In this document: one piece after another, positions 53,350-63,204 of the stretch
How the letters are laid out: every line of letters begins with the position of its first letter
How positions within the stretch are numbered: position 1 is the stretch's first letter
Notes under the pieces: model-generated
The model's input: the letters and a program-made list of their open reading frames with translations, nothing else
Databases searched by the model: none
Told to the model about the DNA's origin: nothing
Source of the DNA: Alexandriicola marinus
Lineage (GTDB): Bacteria; Pseudomonadota; Alphaproteobacteria; Rhodobacterales; Rhodobacteraceae
Assembly (NCBI RefSeq): GCF_004000435.1
Contig: NZ_RBVZ01000001.1
Span: forward strand, 871,536-935,535
Reading direction: 5' to 3'
Length of the DNA: 64,000 bases
Position numbers and translations under genes: made by a program

Positions 53350-54075
53350 ATGACAGATCACAAGAACAAGAAATACAGCCGCGTCCTTCTCAAGATTTCG
53401 GGCGAGGCCCTGATGGGCGAGACCCAGTTCGGCCTGCATCCGCCCACCGTCGAGAGGATCGCCCGAGAGGTGAAATCGGTGCATGATCTCGGGGTCGAAA
53501 TCTGCATGGTCATCGGTGGCGGCAACATCTTTCGCGGGCTTCAGGGCTCGGCCCAGGGGATGGAACGCACCACGGCCGATTACATGGGGATGCTTGCCAC
53601 GGTGATGAATGCGCTGGCGATGCAAAGCGCGCTCGAAGGGCTGGGCGTCTTTACCCGGGTGATCAGTGCGATCACGATGAACGAGGTGGCCGAACCCTAT
53701 ATCCGCCGCCGCGCGGTGCGCCATCTGGAAAAGAAGAGGGTCTGTATCTTCGCCGCTGGCACCGGCAACCCCTATTTCACGACCGATACCGCCGCCACGC
53801 TGCGCGCCAATGAGATGGCCTGCGAGGCGATCTTCAAGGGGACCAAGGTCGATGGCGTCTATGACAAGGATCCGAACAAGTACGACGACGCGGTGCGCTA
53901 CGACGTCATCAGCTATGATGACGTGCTGCAGCAGCATCTGGGCGTGATGGATGCCTCGGCGATTGCGCTCGCGCGGGACAACCACCTGCCGATCATCGTG
54001 TTCAGCCTCGACGAGCCCGGCGGATTTCGCGGAATTCTGGCGGGCGAGGGCACCTATACCATCGTCAAGGATTGA
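53350..54075 (+). CDS. pyrH: Uridylate kinase
   Basis: A 241-aa UMP kinase of the amino-acid kinase fold. [42 protein letters not shown]-like region ([19 protein letters not shown]) and [14 protein letters not shown] are conserved. It begins the long translation/isoprenoid/envelope cluster; rpsB and tsf, often upstream in other bacteria, are replaced here by divergent miaA. Confidence 0.95.
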   Translation: MTDHKNKKYSRVLLKISGEALMGETQFGLHPPTVERIAREVKSVHDLGVEICMVIGGGNIFRGLQGSAQGMERTTADYMGMLATVMNALAMQSALEGLGVFTRVISAITMNEVAEPYIRRRAVRHLEKKRVCIFAAGTGNPYFTTDTAATLRANEMACEAIFKGTKVDGVYDKDPNKYDDAVRYDVISYDDVLQQHLGVMDASAIALARDNHLPIIVFSLDEPGGFRGILAGEGTYTIVKD

Positions 54076-54179
54076 CCGGCGGGGTGACCGCGCGCGGAAA
54101 ATTTTCCGGCTTTCCCCTTGTCTCTTGCTGCGCTGCGGCACAGCTATGAGTGAGGTGTTTGCAAGCAGGAGAATCACAC

Positions 54180-54491
54180 ATGTTCGAATTTCTCTTCGGT
54201 AAGAAACCCACGAAGAAAGCCGCCGCCGAGACCCTTCGCCAGACGGCTGAACGGTCCCTGAAAGAGTTGAACGCGGTTCTGGCCGCGCTGCCCGAACAGC
54301 CGGCGATCACCGTGCGCGGCGCCGGCGCGGGCGTCGAAATCGACTGGCCCGAACAGATGCCCGACGAGGCCAAGGCGCTGCCCGCGCCGACCCCGACCGG
54401 CGAGTCGTCGGAAACGCCCGAGGCAGAGACCACAGGGAAAAGCGCCGTATCCTCCGAGCCGGAAGAACCCTCTGAAACAAAGGCTGCCTGA
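54180..54491 (+). CDS. Small acidic protein of unknown function between pyrH and frr
   Basis: A 103-aa hydrophilic protein. It begins MFEFLFGKKPTKKAAAE, with a helical stretch to about residue 40, then a short beta-like part (ITVRGAGAGVEIDWPEQ) and an acidic Ser/Thr/Pro/Glu-rich disordered tail. CAGGAG lies 7 bases before the ATG. No family recognised. An in-frame ATG 30 bases earlier lacks a ribosome binding site. No signal peptide. Confidence 0.7.
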   Translation: MFEFLFGKKPTKKAAAETLRQTAERSLKELNAVLAALPEQPAITVRGAGAGVEIDWPEQMPDEAKALPAPTPTGESSETPEAETTGKSAVSSEPEEPSETKAA

Positions 54492-54611
54492 CCGGCGGGT
54501 CTTTGCCTGCAACAGAAGGCGATGAAGACGGTTCACGACCTATACAAGCCAAGACTTTTGCCGTAAGAGCCTAAAAAGTCGTGCCAAACGGCCGGACAAT
54601 GAGCAGAAGAC

Positions 54612-55175
54612 ATGGCTGAAGAATTCGAACTTGATACCGACGACCTTGGCCGCCGCATGGACGGCGCGATCGCCAATCTCCGCACCGAACTTGCGTCTCT
54701 TCGCACCGGTCGGGCCTCGGCCTCGATGCTCGAGCCCGTCATGGTGGAGGCCTATGGCCAGATGACCCCGATCAACCAGGTCGGCACCGTCAACGTCCCC
54801 GAGCCGCGGATGGTCACGATCAACGTCTGGGACAAGGGGTTGGTCAATAAGGTCGAAAAGGCGATCCGCAATTCGGGCCTTGGCATCAACCCGCAGCTGA
54901 ACGGCACGATCATCATGCTGCCGATTCCCGAGCTGAACGAAGAACGCCGCCGTGAATTGACCAAAGTTGCCGCGCAATATGCCGAGCACGGACGCGTTTC
55001 GATTCGCAACGTGCGGCGCGATGGCATGGATCAGATCAAGAAGGCCAAGGCAGATGGCATGAGCGAGGACGACCAGAAATTCTGGGAAGACGCCGTTCAG
55101 GAGCTGACCGACAAGTACATCAAGCTGGTGGACCAGACGCTAGAAACGAAGCAAGGTGAAATCATGCAGGTCTGA
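54612..55175 (+). CDS. frr: Ribosome recycling factor
   Basis: A 187-aa RRF with the three-helix bundle and family segments [36 protein letters not shown] and [18 protein letters not shown]. It splits post-termination ribosomes with EF-G. Confidence 0.96.
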   Translation: MAEEFELDTDDLGRRMDGAIANLRTELASLRTGRASASMLEPVMVEAYGQMTPINQVGTVNVPEPRMVTINVWDKGLVNKVEKAIRNSGLGINPQLNGTIIMLPIPELNEERRRELTKVAAQYAEHGRVSIRNVRRDGMDQIKKAKADGMSEDDQKFWEDAVQELTDKYIKLVDQTLETKQGEIMQV

Positions 55176-55202
55176 CCTGCATGGCATGAGGGGAGGCCAC
55201 GC

Positions 55203-55937
55203 ATGGCCCGTGACATTCAGGACGACCGCCCCGCGACAGGGCCGAAGCACGTTGCCATCATTATGGATGGAAATGGACGCTGGGCCCAGAACCGGGGTCG
55301 TCCACGGCTGTTCGGGCACCATGCCGGAGCACGTCGCGTGCGCGAGATCGTCGAAGCCTGTCCCGATCTGGGCGTGAAATACGTCACGATCTTTGCTTTT
55401 TCGACCGAGAACTGGAAACGCACCCAGACCGAGGTCGCCGGTCTGATGAAGCTGTTCCACCGGTATATCACCCGCGAAGCGCGCGACCTGTTCGATGAGG
55501 GCGTGCGCGTCCGGTTCATCGGTGACCGGGTCAAGCTGGATGAGAAACTCGTCTCCCTCATGGATGAGCTTGAGCTTCTAACGTCCGGAAATTCCAGGGT
55601 TAACCTGACGATTGCGCTGAATTACGGCGGCCGGGACGAGCTGACTCGCGCGGCCAAGCGGCTGGCCTATGAAATCGAGGCCGGGCGTCTCACCCACAAG
55701 GACGTGGATGCCGAGACGCTGGCCAAGTTCCTCGATACTCATGTGCTGCCCGATCCCGACCTGGTGATCCGCACCAGCGGTGAGGCGCGCATCTCGAACT
55801 TCCTGCTGTGGCAATCGGCCTATGCGGAATATGAATTCATCGACACGCTCTGGCCCGATTTCACGGCCGAGGTGTTCGCCGGTCTGGTCCAGAATTACGG
55901 GGCCCGGGATCGTCGCTTCGGGGCCGTGAAGGCCTGA
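55203..55937 (+). CDS. uppS: Undecaprenyl diphosphate synthase
   Basis: A 244-aa cis-prenyltransferase. Conserved regions are HVAIIMDGNGRWAQNRG, GHHAGARRVREIVEAC, FAFSTENWKR and the C-terminal RTSGEARISNFLLWQSAYAE. It makes the lipid carrier for peptidoglycan and LPS. It starts 27 bases after frr. Confidence 0.96.
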   Translation: MARDIQDDRPATGPKHVAIIMDGNGRWAQNRGRPRLFGHHAGARRVREIVEACPDLGVKYVTIFAFSTENWKRTQTEVAGLMKLFHRYITREARDLFDEGVRVRFIGDRVKLDEKLVSLMDELELLTSGNSRVNLTIALNYGGRDELTRAAKRLAYEIEAGRLTHKDVDAETLAKFLDTHVLPDPDLVIRTSGEARISNFLLWQSAYAEYEFIDTLWPDFTAEVFAGLVQNYGARDRRFGAVKA

Positions 55938-55953
55938 ACCGGACAAGACAGAC

Positions 55954-56760
55954 GTGCAGGATCAGCCTTCGTCAGAACCGGCCCGTTGGGGGGATCTGAC
56001 GACCCGAATCGTTTCCGGACTGGCGATTGCCGTCGTGGGAATCGCCGCGATCTGGGCCGGTGGCCCGTGGTTCGAGATGTTAGCGATCTTCGTCGCGGGC
56101 CTGATGATCTGGGAATTGTGGTCGATGATCGACCCGGACCGCCCGGTGCCCGCATTGATCCTTGGTGTCCTGACATCGACGCTCGTGTCCGGACAGTTGA
56201 CCATTGATACCTCGCCGGGTCTGCTTCTGTTCCTGATCGTGCCCGCCATCGGGTTCGCCCTGTCGCGGCGCATGGGTCTGATGTTCGCCATTTATGCGCT
56301 TGGCATTCAGCTTGCGGCATGGGGTCTGGCGTCGTTCCGAAATGAGCTGGGCCTTGTCTGGATCGTCTGGATCGTGGGGATCGTCGTGATCTCGGACGTG
56401 TTCGGCTATTTCGCGGGGCGCACGTTAGGTGGGCCGAAGTTCTGGCCCCGGATCAGCCCGAAAAAGACATGGAGCGGAACCATCGCGGGCTGGGTCGGGG
56501 CGGCCTGTCTGGCATTCATCTTCATGATCTCGACCGATGCCGGGCCGATGCTGATCCTGTTATCGGTCCTGACCTGCTTTGCCGGGCAGATGGGCGATAT
56601 CGCGGAAAGTGCGCTGAAACGGCGGGTGGGCGTCAAGGATTCCTCCGATCTGATCCCCGGCCATGGTGGTGTGCTGGATCGGTTCGACGCGCTTCTGGGG
56701 GCCACGCTCTTCATGCTTGCGGTGACGGTTCTGTCCTATTTCACGGGGCTGTCGTTTTGA
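55954..56760 (+). CDS. cdsA: Phosphatidate cytidylyltransferase
   Basis: A 268-aa inner-membrane enzyme with about seven or eight helices. The CDP-alcohol signature region is DSSDLIPGHGGVLDRFDALL near the C-terminus. It starts at GTG 55954. It forms CDP-diacylglycerol for phospholipid synthesis. It overlaps dxr by 4 nt. Confidence 0.95.
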   Translation: MQDQPSSEPARWGDLTTRIVSGLAIAVVGIAAIWAGGPWFEMLAIFVAGLMIWELWSMIDPDRPVPALILGVLTSTLVSGQLTIDTSPGLLLFLIVPAIGFALSRRMGLMFAIYALGIQLAAWGLASFRNELGLVWIVWIVGIVVISDVFGYFAGRTLGGPKFWPRISPKKTWSGTIAGWVGAACLAFIFMISTDAGPMLILLSVLTCFAGQMGDIAESALKRRVGVKDSSDLIPGHGGVLDRFDALLGATLFMLAVTVLSYFTGLSF

Positions 56761-57926
56761 AACGGATCAGTATCCTTGGCGCGACCGGTTCCATCGGCCA
56801 GAGCACGCTCGACCTGATCCGCCGTGACCGCGACTCCTATGACGTCGTGGCGCTGACGGGCGGGCGCAATGTTGCGCAATTGGCAAGCGATGCCAAAGAC
56901 TTGCGTGCCGAAGTTGCCGTGATCGAGGATGAGGCGGGCTATGCCGCGCTGCGCGATCTTCTGTCGGGGACGGGGATCGAGGTCGCCGTTGGCTCCGCCG
57001 CGATCGAGGAGGCGGCAAGCCGCCCTGCCGACTGGATCATGTCGGCCATCGTTGGCGCCGCGGGCCTCGCACCGGGCTGGCGCGCGCTTGAACAGGGCAC
57101 GACGCTGGCGCTGGCCAACAAGGAATCGCTGGTGACTGCGGGTCCGATCCTGCTGTCCCATGCGCGGGATCACGGCGCGACGATCCTGCCCGTCGACAGC
57201 GAACATTCGGCGATCTTTCAGGCCCTGGTCGGCGAGGATATCGCTGCCGTTGAACGGATCGTCGTAACGGCCTCGGGTGGCGCGTTCCGCGACTGGCCGC
57301 TCGACAAGCTTGCCACCGCGACGCTGGCCGAGGCCTCGTCCCATCCCAACTGGGACATGGGACAGCGGATCACCATCGATTCGGCGTCGATGTTCAACAA
57401 AGCGCTCGAATTGATCGAGGCCAAGGAGTTCTTCGGGATGCGTCCCGATCAGATCGAGGCCGTGATCCACCCCGAAAGCCTGATCCACAGCCTTGTCGGG
57501 TTTCGCGACGGTGCGATGATGGCCCATATCGGCGCGCCGGACATGCGCCACGCCATTGGCTATGCGCTCCATTGGCCGGAACGCCGCGACCTACCTGTCG
57601 AACGGCTCGATCTGGCCAAGGTCGCGCAGATGACCTTTCGCGCGCCAGATCCCGCCCGCTATCCCGCGCTCGCGCTTGCGCGTCGGGTGATGGAGGAGGG
57701 CGGCCTGTCGGGCGCGGTCTTCAACGCGGCCAAGGAACGCGCGCTCGATGCCTTTATCGACGGTGAGATCGGCTTTACCGAGATGACCCCGGTCGTCGAG
57801 GCGACGATGAACAGAATATCGTCCAGTGACGGGCTGCAAAATGTCCATCTTGCCCTAGATACAGTTCTCGAGGCAGACCGGCTGGCCCGCATCCGGGCCA
57901 CCGAAGTGATAAGAGAGACGAGATAG
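56757..57926 (+). CDS. dxr: 1-deoxy-D-xylulose 5-phosphate reductoisomerase
   Basis: A 389-aa MEP-pathway enzyme. NADPH motif ILGATGSIGQSTLDLIRR, LANKESLVTAG, metal/substrate region PVDSEHSAIFQAL and HPNWDMGQRITIDSASMFNK. The start is a TTG embedded in the cdsA stop (TTGA), needed because the NADPH motif begins six codons later and no ATG or GTG is nearby. Confidence 0.95.
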   Translation: MKRISILGATGSIGQSTLDLIRRDRDSYDVVALTGGRNVAQLASDAKDLRAEVAVIEDEAGYAALRDLLSGTGIEVAVGSAAIEEAASRPADWIMSAIVGAAGLAPGWRALEQGTTLALANKESLVTAGPILLSHARDHGATILPVDSEHSAIFQALVGEDIAAVERIVVTASGGAFRDWPLDKLATATLAEASSHPNWDMGQRITIDSASMFNKALELIEAKEFFGMRPDQIEAVIHPESLIHSLVGFRDGAMMAHIGAPDMRHAIGYALHWPERRDLPVERLDLAKVAQMTFRAPDPARYPALALARRVMEEGGLSGAVFNAAKERALDAFIDGEIGFTEMTPVVEATMNRISSSDGLQNVHLALDTVLEADRLARIRATEVIRETR

Positions 57927-57931
57927 CAGCC

Positions 57932-59266
57932 GTGGATCCATCCCAGTTTCTTCCCAGTTTCGGCAATGCCGCCTTCACGATTGCCGCCTTCGTGGTCGCC
58001 CTGTCGATCATCGTGGCGATCCATGAATACGGCCACTACATCGTCGGACGCTGGAGCGGGATTCATCCCGAGGTGTTCTCGCTGGGGTTCGGCCCTGTTC
58101 TCTGGAGCCGGGTCGACAAGCGCGGGACGCGCTGGCAGGTCGCGGCACTTCCCTTTGGCGGCTACGTCAAGTTTCTGGGCGATGCCAATGCGGCCTCGGT
58201 CGGCAGCGCCGACGCGGTTCCCGATATCGACCGCCGCCGAACGATGCTGGGCGCGCCGCTCTGGGCGCGGTCCGCCACCGTGGCGGCAGGGCCGATCTTC
58301 AACTTCATCCTGTCGCTGCTGATCTTTGCCGCTGTCCTGTTTGCCCAGGGTCAACCCGCCGATCCGGCGCGTGTCGCGGCTCTCGAACCGCTTCCTGACG
58401 TGATGGCGCCGGGCCTCGAACCCGGGGATGAGATCATCGCCATTGAAGGTCAGCCCGTTGAAACCATAGAGGAATTCTATGCTGCGATGGGCGCTCTGAC
58501 GCCGATGCCCGAGATCGGGTATACCGTGCGGCGGGGCGGTGATGTCGTTGATATCACGGGTCATTGGCCCTATCCGCCGATCGCGCTTGGCCTGAACCCG
58601 GCTTCGGCGGCCTATGACGTTGACATGCGTCCAGGCGACGTGGTCCTCGCCGTGGATGGCGAGCCGATCTATGCCTTCGGTCAACTGGTCGAAAAGGTTA
58701 CCGAATCGAACGGCCAGCCGCTTCTTCTGGATGTCTGGCGCGATGGCGAGACCCTCGAATTCAGCGTGACGCCGCGTCGGATGGATCTTCCGCTGGCAGA
58801 GGGCGGGTTCGAGACTCGCTGGCTGATCGGGATCACGGGCGGCGTTCATTTCGATCTTGAAACAGAGCGTCCGGGCGTGTTCGAGGCGCTCTCGATGGCG
58901 GCGCAGCAGGTCTGGTTCATCATCACGAGTTCGCTGTCAGGCCTTGGCCACATGATCACCGGCGCGATTTCGACCTGCAATCTTTCCGGTCCGGTGGGAA
59001 TCGCCCAGACAAGCGGCGCCATGGCAAGTCAGGGTGGCCAGAGCTTCATCTGGTTCGTCGCCGTCCTGTCGACGGCCGTGGGGCTTTTGAACCTTTTCCC
59101 GGTTCCGGTGCTCGATGGCGGTCACCTCGTGTTTCATGCCTATGAGGGGATCACCGGCAAGCCGCCCAGTGACGCGGCCCTGCGGATCCTGATGTCGATC
59201 GGACTGGCCCTGATCGGGACGCTGATGATCTTTGCGATCGCAAATGATCTGTGGCTTTGCCCCTGA
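57932..59266 (+). CDS. rseP: RIP metalloprotease RseP
   Basis: A 444-aa inner-membrane site-2 protease. The zinc motif HEYGH is at residues 31-35. PDZ domain sequence lies in the middle (about 145-280, MRPGDVVLAVDGEPIYAFG), and the second zinc motif is NLFPVPVLDGGHLVFHAYE. GTG start at 57932, 5 bases after dxr. It releases sigma-E-type signalling by cleaving an anti-sigma factor and clears signal peptides. Confidence 0.95.
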   Translation: MDPSQFLPSFGNAAFTIAAFVVALSIIVAIHEYGHYIVGRWSGIHPEVFSLGFGPVLWSRVDKRGTRWQVAALPFGGYVKFLGDANAASVGSADAVPDIDRRRTMLGAPLWARSATVAAGPIFNFILSLLIFAAVLFAQGQPADPARVAALEPLPDVMAPGLEPGDEIIAIEGQPVETIEEFYAAMGALTPMPEIGYTVRRGGDVVDITGHWPYPPIALGLNPASAAYDVDMRPGDVVLAVDGEPIYAFGQLVEKVTESNGQPLLLDVWRDGETLEFSVTPRRMDLPLAEGGFETRWLIGITGGVHFDLETERPGVFEALSMAAQQVWFIITSSLSGLGHMITGAISTCNLSGPVGIAQTSGAMASQGGQSFIWFVAVLSTAVGLLNLFPVPVLDGGHLVFHAYEGITGKPPSDAALRILMSIGLALIGTLMIFAIANDLWLCP

Positions 59267-59368
59267 TTTCGTCCGAATAGGCGCCCCGCGCCATATTTCC
59301 GACAGATTTTCTGGCGAGAACATCGACCCAAGGCAATAAAACCATTCGCTGATTTGTCGGAGGCTTTC

Positions 59369-59503
59369 ATGCAGACGATCCTGAACAGCACTCGTGGGCT
59401 GAGCGTCCTGTTCAACCTGAACTGGGACCGTATCCTTTATGTCCTGACCTGCATCGTGGCGCTTTGTGCCGGTGCGTGGGTCGGAACATTGGGCATCTTC
59501 TGA
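59369..59503 (+). CDS. 44-aa hydrophobic membrane protein between rseP and bamA
   Basis: ATG at 59369 follows TCGGAGG (GGAGG 59359-59363, 5-nt gap). The peptide begins MQTILNSTRGLSVLFNLNWD and continues with a transmembrane helix (RILYVLTCIVALCAGAWVG) ending TLGIF. The strong ribosome binding site and clean hydropathy support a real gene. Function unknown; by position it could relate to envelope stress or outer-membrane assembly. Confidence 0.65.
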   Translation: MQTILNSTRGLSVLFNLNWDRILYVLTCIVALCAGAWVGTLGIF

Positions 59504-59534
59504 CGCCATCAGCCACGTTTCGCCGAACCGCTTG

Positions 59535-59564
59535 CGCGCGCCTCCGGGCGCGCGTCTTCGTTTT
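59535..59564 (+). terminator. Weak terminator-like hairpin before bamA
   Basis: CGCGCGCC (59535-59542), loop TCCG, GGCGCGCG (59547-59554), then TCTTCGTTTT. The T-rich tail is interrupted, so termination may be partial, allowing bamA to have its own promoter. Confidence 0.45.
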
Positions 59565-59625
59565 GACAAGGCCCGACAATCCCGATACTCCGTTCCAACC
59601 TGTTAGCTGCTCTGGGCGGGAAGAA

Positions 59626-61974
59626 ATGACGCGAATTCTGGGAGCCGTGGCTGACGCGGCCATACGGCTGACACGCCTCTGGGCTGTCCTGACACTTGCC
59701 ATCGCAAGCGTCCTTCTTTCTCCGGAGCACGTTGCGGCCCAGACCTTTCAGTTTTCGTCGATCCAGGTCGAGGGAAACCAGCGCGTGGGCGATGCGGCGG
59801 TGATCAATTTCGCCGGATTGAACACGGGGCAGGCACTCAGCGGGGGCGAGCTGAATGATGCGGCACAGGCAATACGGGCGACGGGCCTGTTCGAAACGGT
59901 CGATCTGATTCCCCAAGGCGGCCGTCTTGTCATCCGCGTCAGCGAATATCCCACGATCAACCGCATCAATTTCGAAGGCAATCGCCGCGTCTCGGATGCC
60001 GAGCTTGAAACTGTCGTCGGCTCACGCGAACGGCGTGTCTACAGCCCCGCACAGGCCGAGGCCGATGTGCGCGCCATCACGCAGGCCTATGCGAACGAGG
60101 GCCGGATCAACGCCGTCGTGACGCCGGCGATCATTCGCCGCGCCGACAACCGCGTCGATCTGGTGTTCGAGATCACCGAAGGCGGGATCACCGAGATCGA
60201 ACGGATCAGCTTTGTCGGCAACCGTTCGTTCGGCGACTATCGGCTGCGCGGCGTTCTCGAATCTAAACAGGCGGGGCTTCTGCGGGCGCTGGTCGGGCGC
60301 GATACCTTCATTGCCGACCGGATTGCCGCCGACCGCCGGATGCTCACCGATTTCTATCTCAGCCGCGGCTATGCCGATTTCCAGGTCCTGAACGTCGACG
60401 TGGCGCTGACCCGCGACCGCGAGGCCTATCTGATCACCTTCAACGTGCAGGAAGGTCAGCAGTTCCGGTTTGGCGACGTCTCGCTTTCGACGACGATCCC
60501 CGAAGCGAGTGCCGAGGAGTTCGAGGCCGTGTTGCGGACCCGTCCCGGCGCCGTCTATTCGCCCGAAACGGTCGATCAGGATATCGAGCGGCTGGAACGT
60601 CTGGCCCTGCGCCAGGGCATCAATTTCCTGACGGTCGAGCCGCGCATCACCCGTGATGACCGCAATCTTCTTCTGAATGTTGAATATGTCCTTGTCCGCG
60701 GCGAGCGTCTGTTCGTCGAAAGGATCGACATCGAGGGCAACAACACCACGCTTGATCGTGTCGTGCGCAGCCAGTTCGATATCGTCGAAGGCGACCCCTT
60801 CAACCCGCGCGCGATCCGTCAGGCGGCAGAGCGTATTCGCGCGCTGTCGTTCTTCGGGGCGACGGACGTCAACACGCGGGAGGGCTCGGCGCCGGATCAG
60901 GTGGTGGTCGATGTCAATGTGATCGAGGCGCCGACGGGATCGCTTTCGTTCGGAGCAAACTACTCGACCGATTTCGGGGTCTCGCTTCTGGCGTCCTATC
61001 GCGAACGCAACTTCCTCGGTCGGGGCCAGAACCTGAGTTTCGAACTGTCCACCGGCGCCAGCAACCGCGTTTTGGCGTTCAACTTCGCCGAACCCCAGCT
61101 CCTGGGCCGCGACCTTCGGTTCTCGTTCGGGCTGGATTACCGGACCACCGACAACCAGAACGCGCTTTACGACACCGAGACGTTCCGCGTGACCCCGGCC
61201 CTGCGCTTCCCGGTGAGCGAGAATGGCCGTCTGACGGTCTTCTATGCGGCCGAATACACCGACATCACCGATGTCAGCGGCGAACGCACCGATGCGCCTG
61301 CGGATCGGGCCAGCCTTCTGATCTTCGACGAGGCGGATGAAGGCGGCGTCTGGACGAATTCGCTTGGCTATTCCTACAGTTTCGATACGCGGCGCGAGGG
61401 CATCGATCCCACCGCAGGCATCCTGTTCCGCTTTGGTCAGGAACTGGGTGTTGGCGACAGCAACTTCCTCCGGACATCGGCGCTGATCGCGGCCGAGGCA
61501 CGGGTGCTGCGCGAGGATGTGACCCTGCGGGCAGTTCTCGAGGGGGGTGTTCTCAACTACTTCGACGGGGCGAGCCGCGTGACCGACCGCTATTTCATGG
61601 GATCGAGCGTGATGCGCGGCTTCGAGCCGGGCGGCATCGGCCCCCGAGACGCCGCGACCGATGACGCGCTGGGGGGCGAAATCTTCGCCGTGGCCCGTCT
61701 CGAGGCGCAATTCCCCATCGGCCTGCCCGAAGAATACGGCATCAGCGGCGGCGCCTTTGTCGATTACGGCTCGCTCTGGTCGGTGGGCGACCTGCGCTCG
61801 CTGAGCGAGGCCGATGTTCTCTACAACGACTTCACCCCGCGTGCCGTCGGAGGCTTGTCCATCTTCTGGGAAACGCCGATCGGTCCCTTGCGGTTCAACT
61901 TCACCGAACCGCTTCTGGCCGAAGAGTTCGACAGGCCCAAGAGCTTCGATCTCACGGTTTCGACCAGCTTCTGA
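59626..61974 (+). CDS. bamA: Outer membrane protein assembly factor BamA
   Basis: A 782-aa outer-membrane protein. A signal peptide (about 1-38, cleavage near VAAQ) precedes five POTRA domains (about 40-370; e.g. FQFSSIQVEGNQRVGDAAV, INRINFEGNRRVSDAEL) and a 16-strand barrel ending in Phe (DLTVSTSF). VMRGFEPGGIGPRD contains the conserved (V/I)RGF motif. ATG at 59626 has GGGCGGGAAG upstream; longer in-frame frames add arginine-rich sequence without signal character. Confidence 0.96.
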   Translation: MTRILGAVADAAIRLTRLWAVLTLAIASVLLSPEHVAAQTFQFSSIQVEGNQRVGDAAVINFAGLNTGQALSGGELNDAAQAIRATGLFETVDLIPQGGRLVIRVSEYPTINRINFEGNRRVSDAELETVVGSRERRVYSPAQAEADVRAITQAYANEGRINAVVTPAIIRRADNRVDLVFEITEGGITEIERISFVGNRSFGDYRLRGVLESKQAGLLRALVGRDTFIADRIAADRRMLTDFYLSRGYADFQVLNVDVALTRDREAYLITFNVQEGQQFRFGDVSLSTTIPEASAEEFEAVLRTRPGAVYSPETVDQDIERLERLALRQGINFLTVEPRITRDDRNLLLNVEYVLVRGERLFVERIDIEGNNTTLDRVVRSQFDIVEGDPFNPRAIRQAAERIRALSFFGATDVNTREGSAPDQVVVDVNVIEAPTGSLSFGANYSTDFGVSLLASYRERNFLGRGQNLSFELSTGASNRVLAFNFAEPQLLGRDLRFSFGLDYRTTDNQNALYDTETFRVTPALRFPVSENGRLTVFYAAEYTDITDVSGERTDAPADRASLLIFDEADEGGVWTNSLGYSYSFDTRREGIDPTAGILFRFGQELGVGDSNFLRTSALIAAEARVLREDVTLRAVLEGGVLNYFDGASRVTDRYFMGSSVMRGFEPGGIGPRDAATDDALGGEIFAVARLEAQFPIGLPEEYGISGGAFVDYGSLWSVGDLRSLSEADVLYNDFTPRAVGGLSIFWETPIGPLRFNFTEPLLAEEFDRPKSFDLTVSTSF

Positions 61975-62600
61975 TGCGACAGGTGCCGCGAGGGCTGTGG
62001 ACCGGGGGCGCAGGGGCGATCCTTGCGGTGTTCACGCTGGCATCGATGGCCGTCGCACAGCAAGAGGCCCCGGTGCCGCCGAGCGCGCCCGTCCAGATCG
62101 ACGGGCCGGCATCGAACCAGGTACGCAGCCCGGTTCTGACCATCGATACGGATCGGTTGTTCGGCGATTCACTCTTCGGTCAGCGCGTACTGTCGGAGCT
62201 GGGCGAGGCAACCGAGGCACTGGCCGCCGAGAACCGCCGCATCGAGGGTGAACTGAAAGAAGAAGAACGCAGTCTGACAGAGCGGCGCGCGGATATGGAT
62301 GTCGCCACATTCCGGCAGGAGGCCGATGCCTTCGATGCCCGCGTTCAGCGGATCCGTCAGGAACAGGACGCCAAGGAACGGGCCTTGCAGGAACGCCTCG
62401 CCGATGGTCAGGAGGCGTTTCTCTCCACGGCGACCCCGATCCTCGGCCGCCTGATGCTGGATCGCGGGGCGGTCGTGATCCTTGACCGGCGGACGGTGTT
62501 CCTCGGGGTGGGGATCGTCGACGTCACCGATGCCGCGATCGAGGCGATTGACGCTGAAATCGGCGCCGGTGTCGAAATCGGGCAACCGACCCAAGAGTAG
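61974..62600 (+). CDS. OmpH/Skp family periplasmic chaperone
   Basis: A 208-aa periplasmic protein with signal sequence (about 1-28). A coiled-coil arm spans about 75-145 (ALAAENRRIEGELKEEERSL, QRIRQEQDAKERALQERLAD). It carries outer-membrane proteins to BAM. The start overlaps the bamA stop by one base (TGATG). Confidence 0.92.
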   Translation: MRQVPRGLWTGGAGAILAVFTLASMAVAQQEAPVPPSAPVQIDGPASNQVRSPVLTIDTDRLFGDSLFGQRVLSELGEATEALAAENRRIEGELKEEERSLTERRADMDVATFRQEADAFDARVQRIRQEQDAKERALQERLADGQEAFLSTATPILGRLMLDRGAVVILDRRTVFLGVGIVDVTDAAIEAIDAEIGAGVEIGQPTQE

Positions 62601-62730
62601 CGCGCAGGCCGGTGGCCTGTGGGTTGCCGCCCGCCATCGGGATTGCTAGTCAGTCCCGGGCCGAGCGCGGCCGATACCGACTTCGGCACCGCCCCCGCGC
62701 GGCTGACCGACACCTCCAAGGAATTCGTGA

Positions 62731-63204
62731 ATGACCGACACCGCCACCACCCCGACCGAGGCCGACATCCAGCTGATCCAGCGGATCCTGCCGCACAGAT
62801 ACCCGTTCCTGCTGGTCGACAGGGTGACGGATATCGACGGCACAAGTTCGGCCATCGGGATCAAGAACGTCACGATGAACGAGCCCCATTTTCAGGGCCA
62901 TTTCCCCGGACAGCCGATCATGCCCGGCGTGACCATCGTCGAGGCGATGGCGCAGACCGCGGCCGTGATGGTCGGCACGACGCTTGATCTGACGGACGGC
63001 GACCTGCTGATCTATTTCATGGCGATCGACGGCTGCAAGTTCCGCCGCAAGGTAATCCCGGGCGATCAGCTGCGCATGGAACTGACGACGCTTCGCGGCA
63101 AGCCGGGCGGCAAGGTCTGGAAATTCCGCGGCGTCGCGACCGTTGACGGTGAACTCGCCGCAGAGGCCGAATTCTCTGCCATGATGGACACGAAAGCAGG
63201 GTGA
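62731..63204 (+). CDS. fabZ: 3-hydroxyacyl-ACP dehydratase FabZ
   Basis: A 157-aa hot-dog enzyme with [17 protein letters not shown] and the catalytic [25 protein letters not shown] lies 7 bases before the ATG. It supplies acyl chains and competes with LpxA for hydroxyacyl-ACP. Confidence 0.96.
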   Translation: MTDTATTPTEADIQLIQRILPHRYPFLLVDRVTDIDGTSSAIGIKNVTMNEPHFQGHFPGQPIMPGVTIVEAMAQTAAVMVGTTLDLTDGDLLIYFMAIDGCKFRRKVIPGDQLRMELTTLRGKPGGKVWKFRGVATVDGELAAEAEFSAMMDTKAG

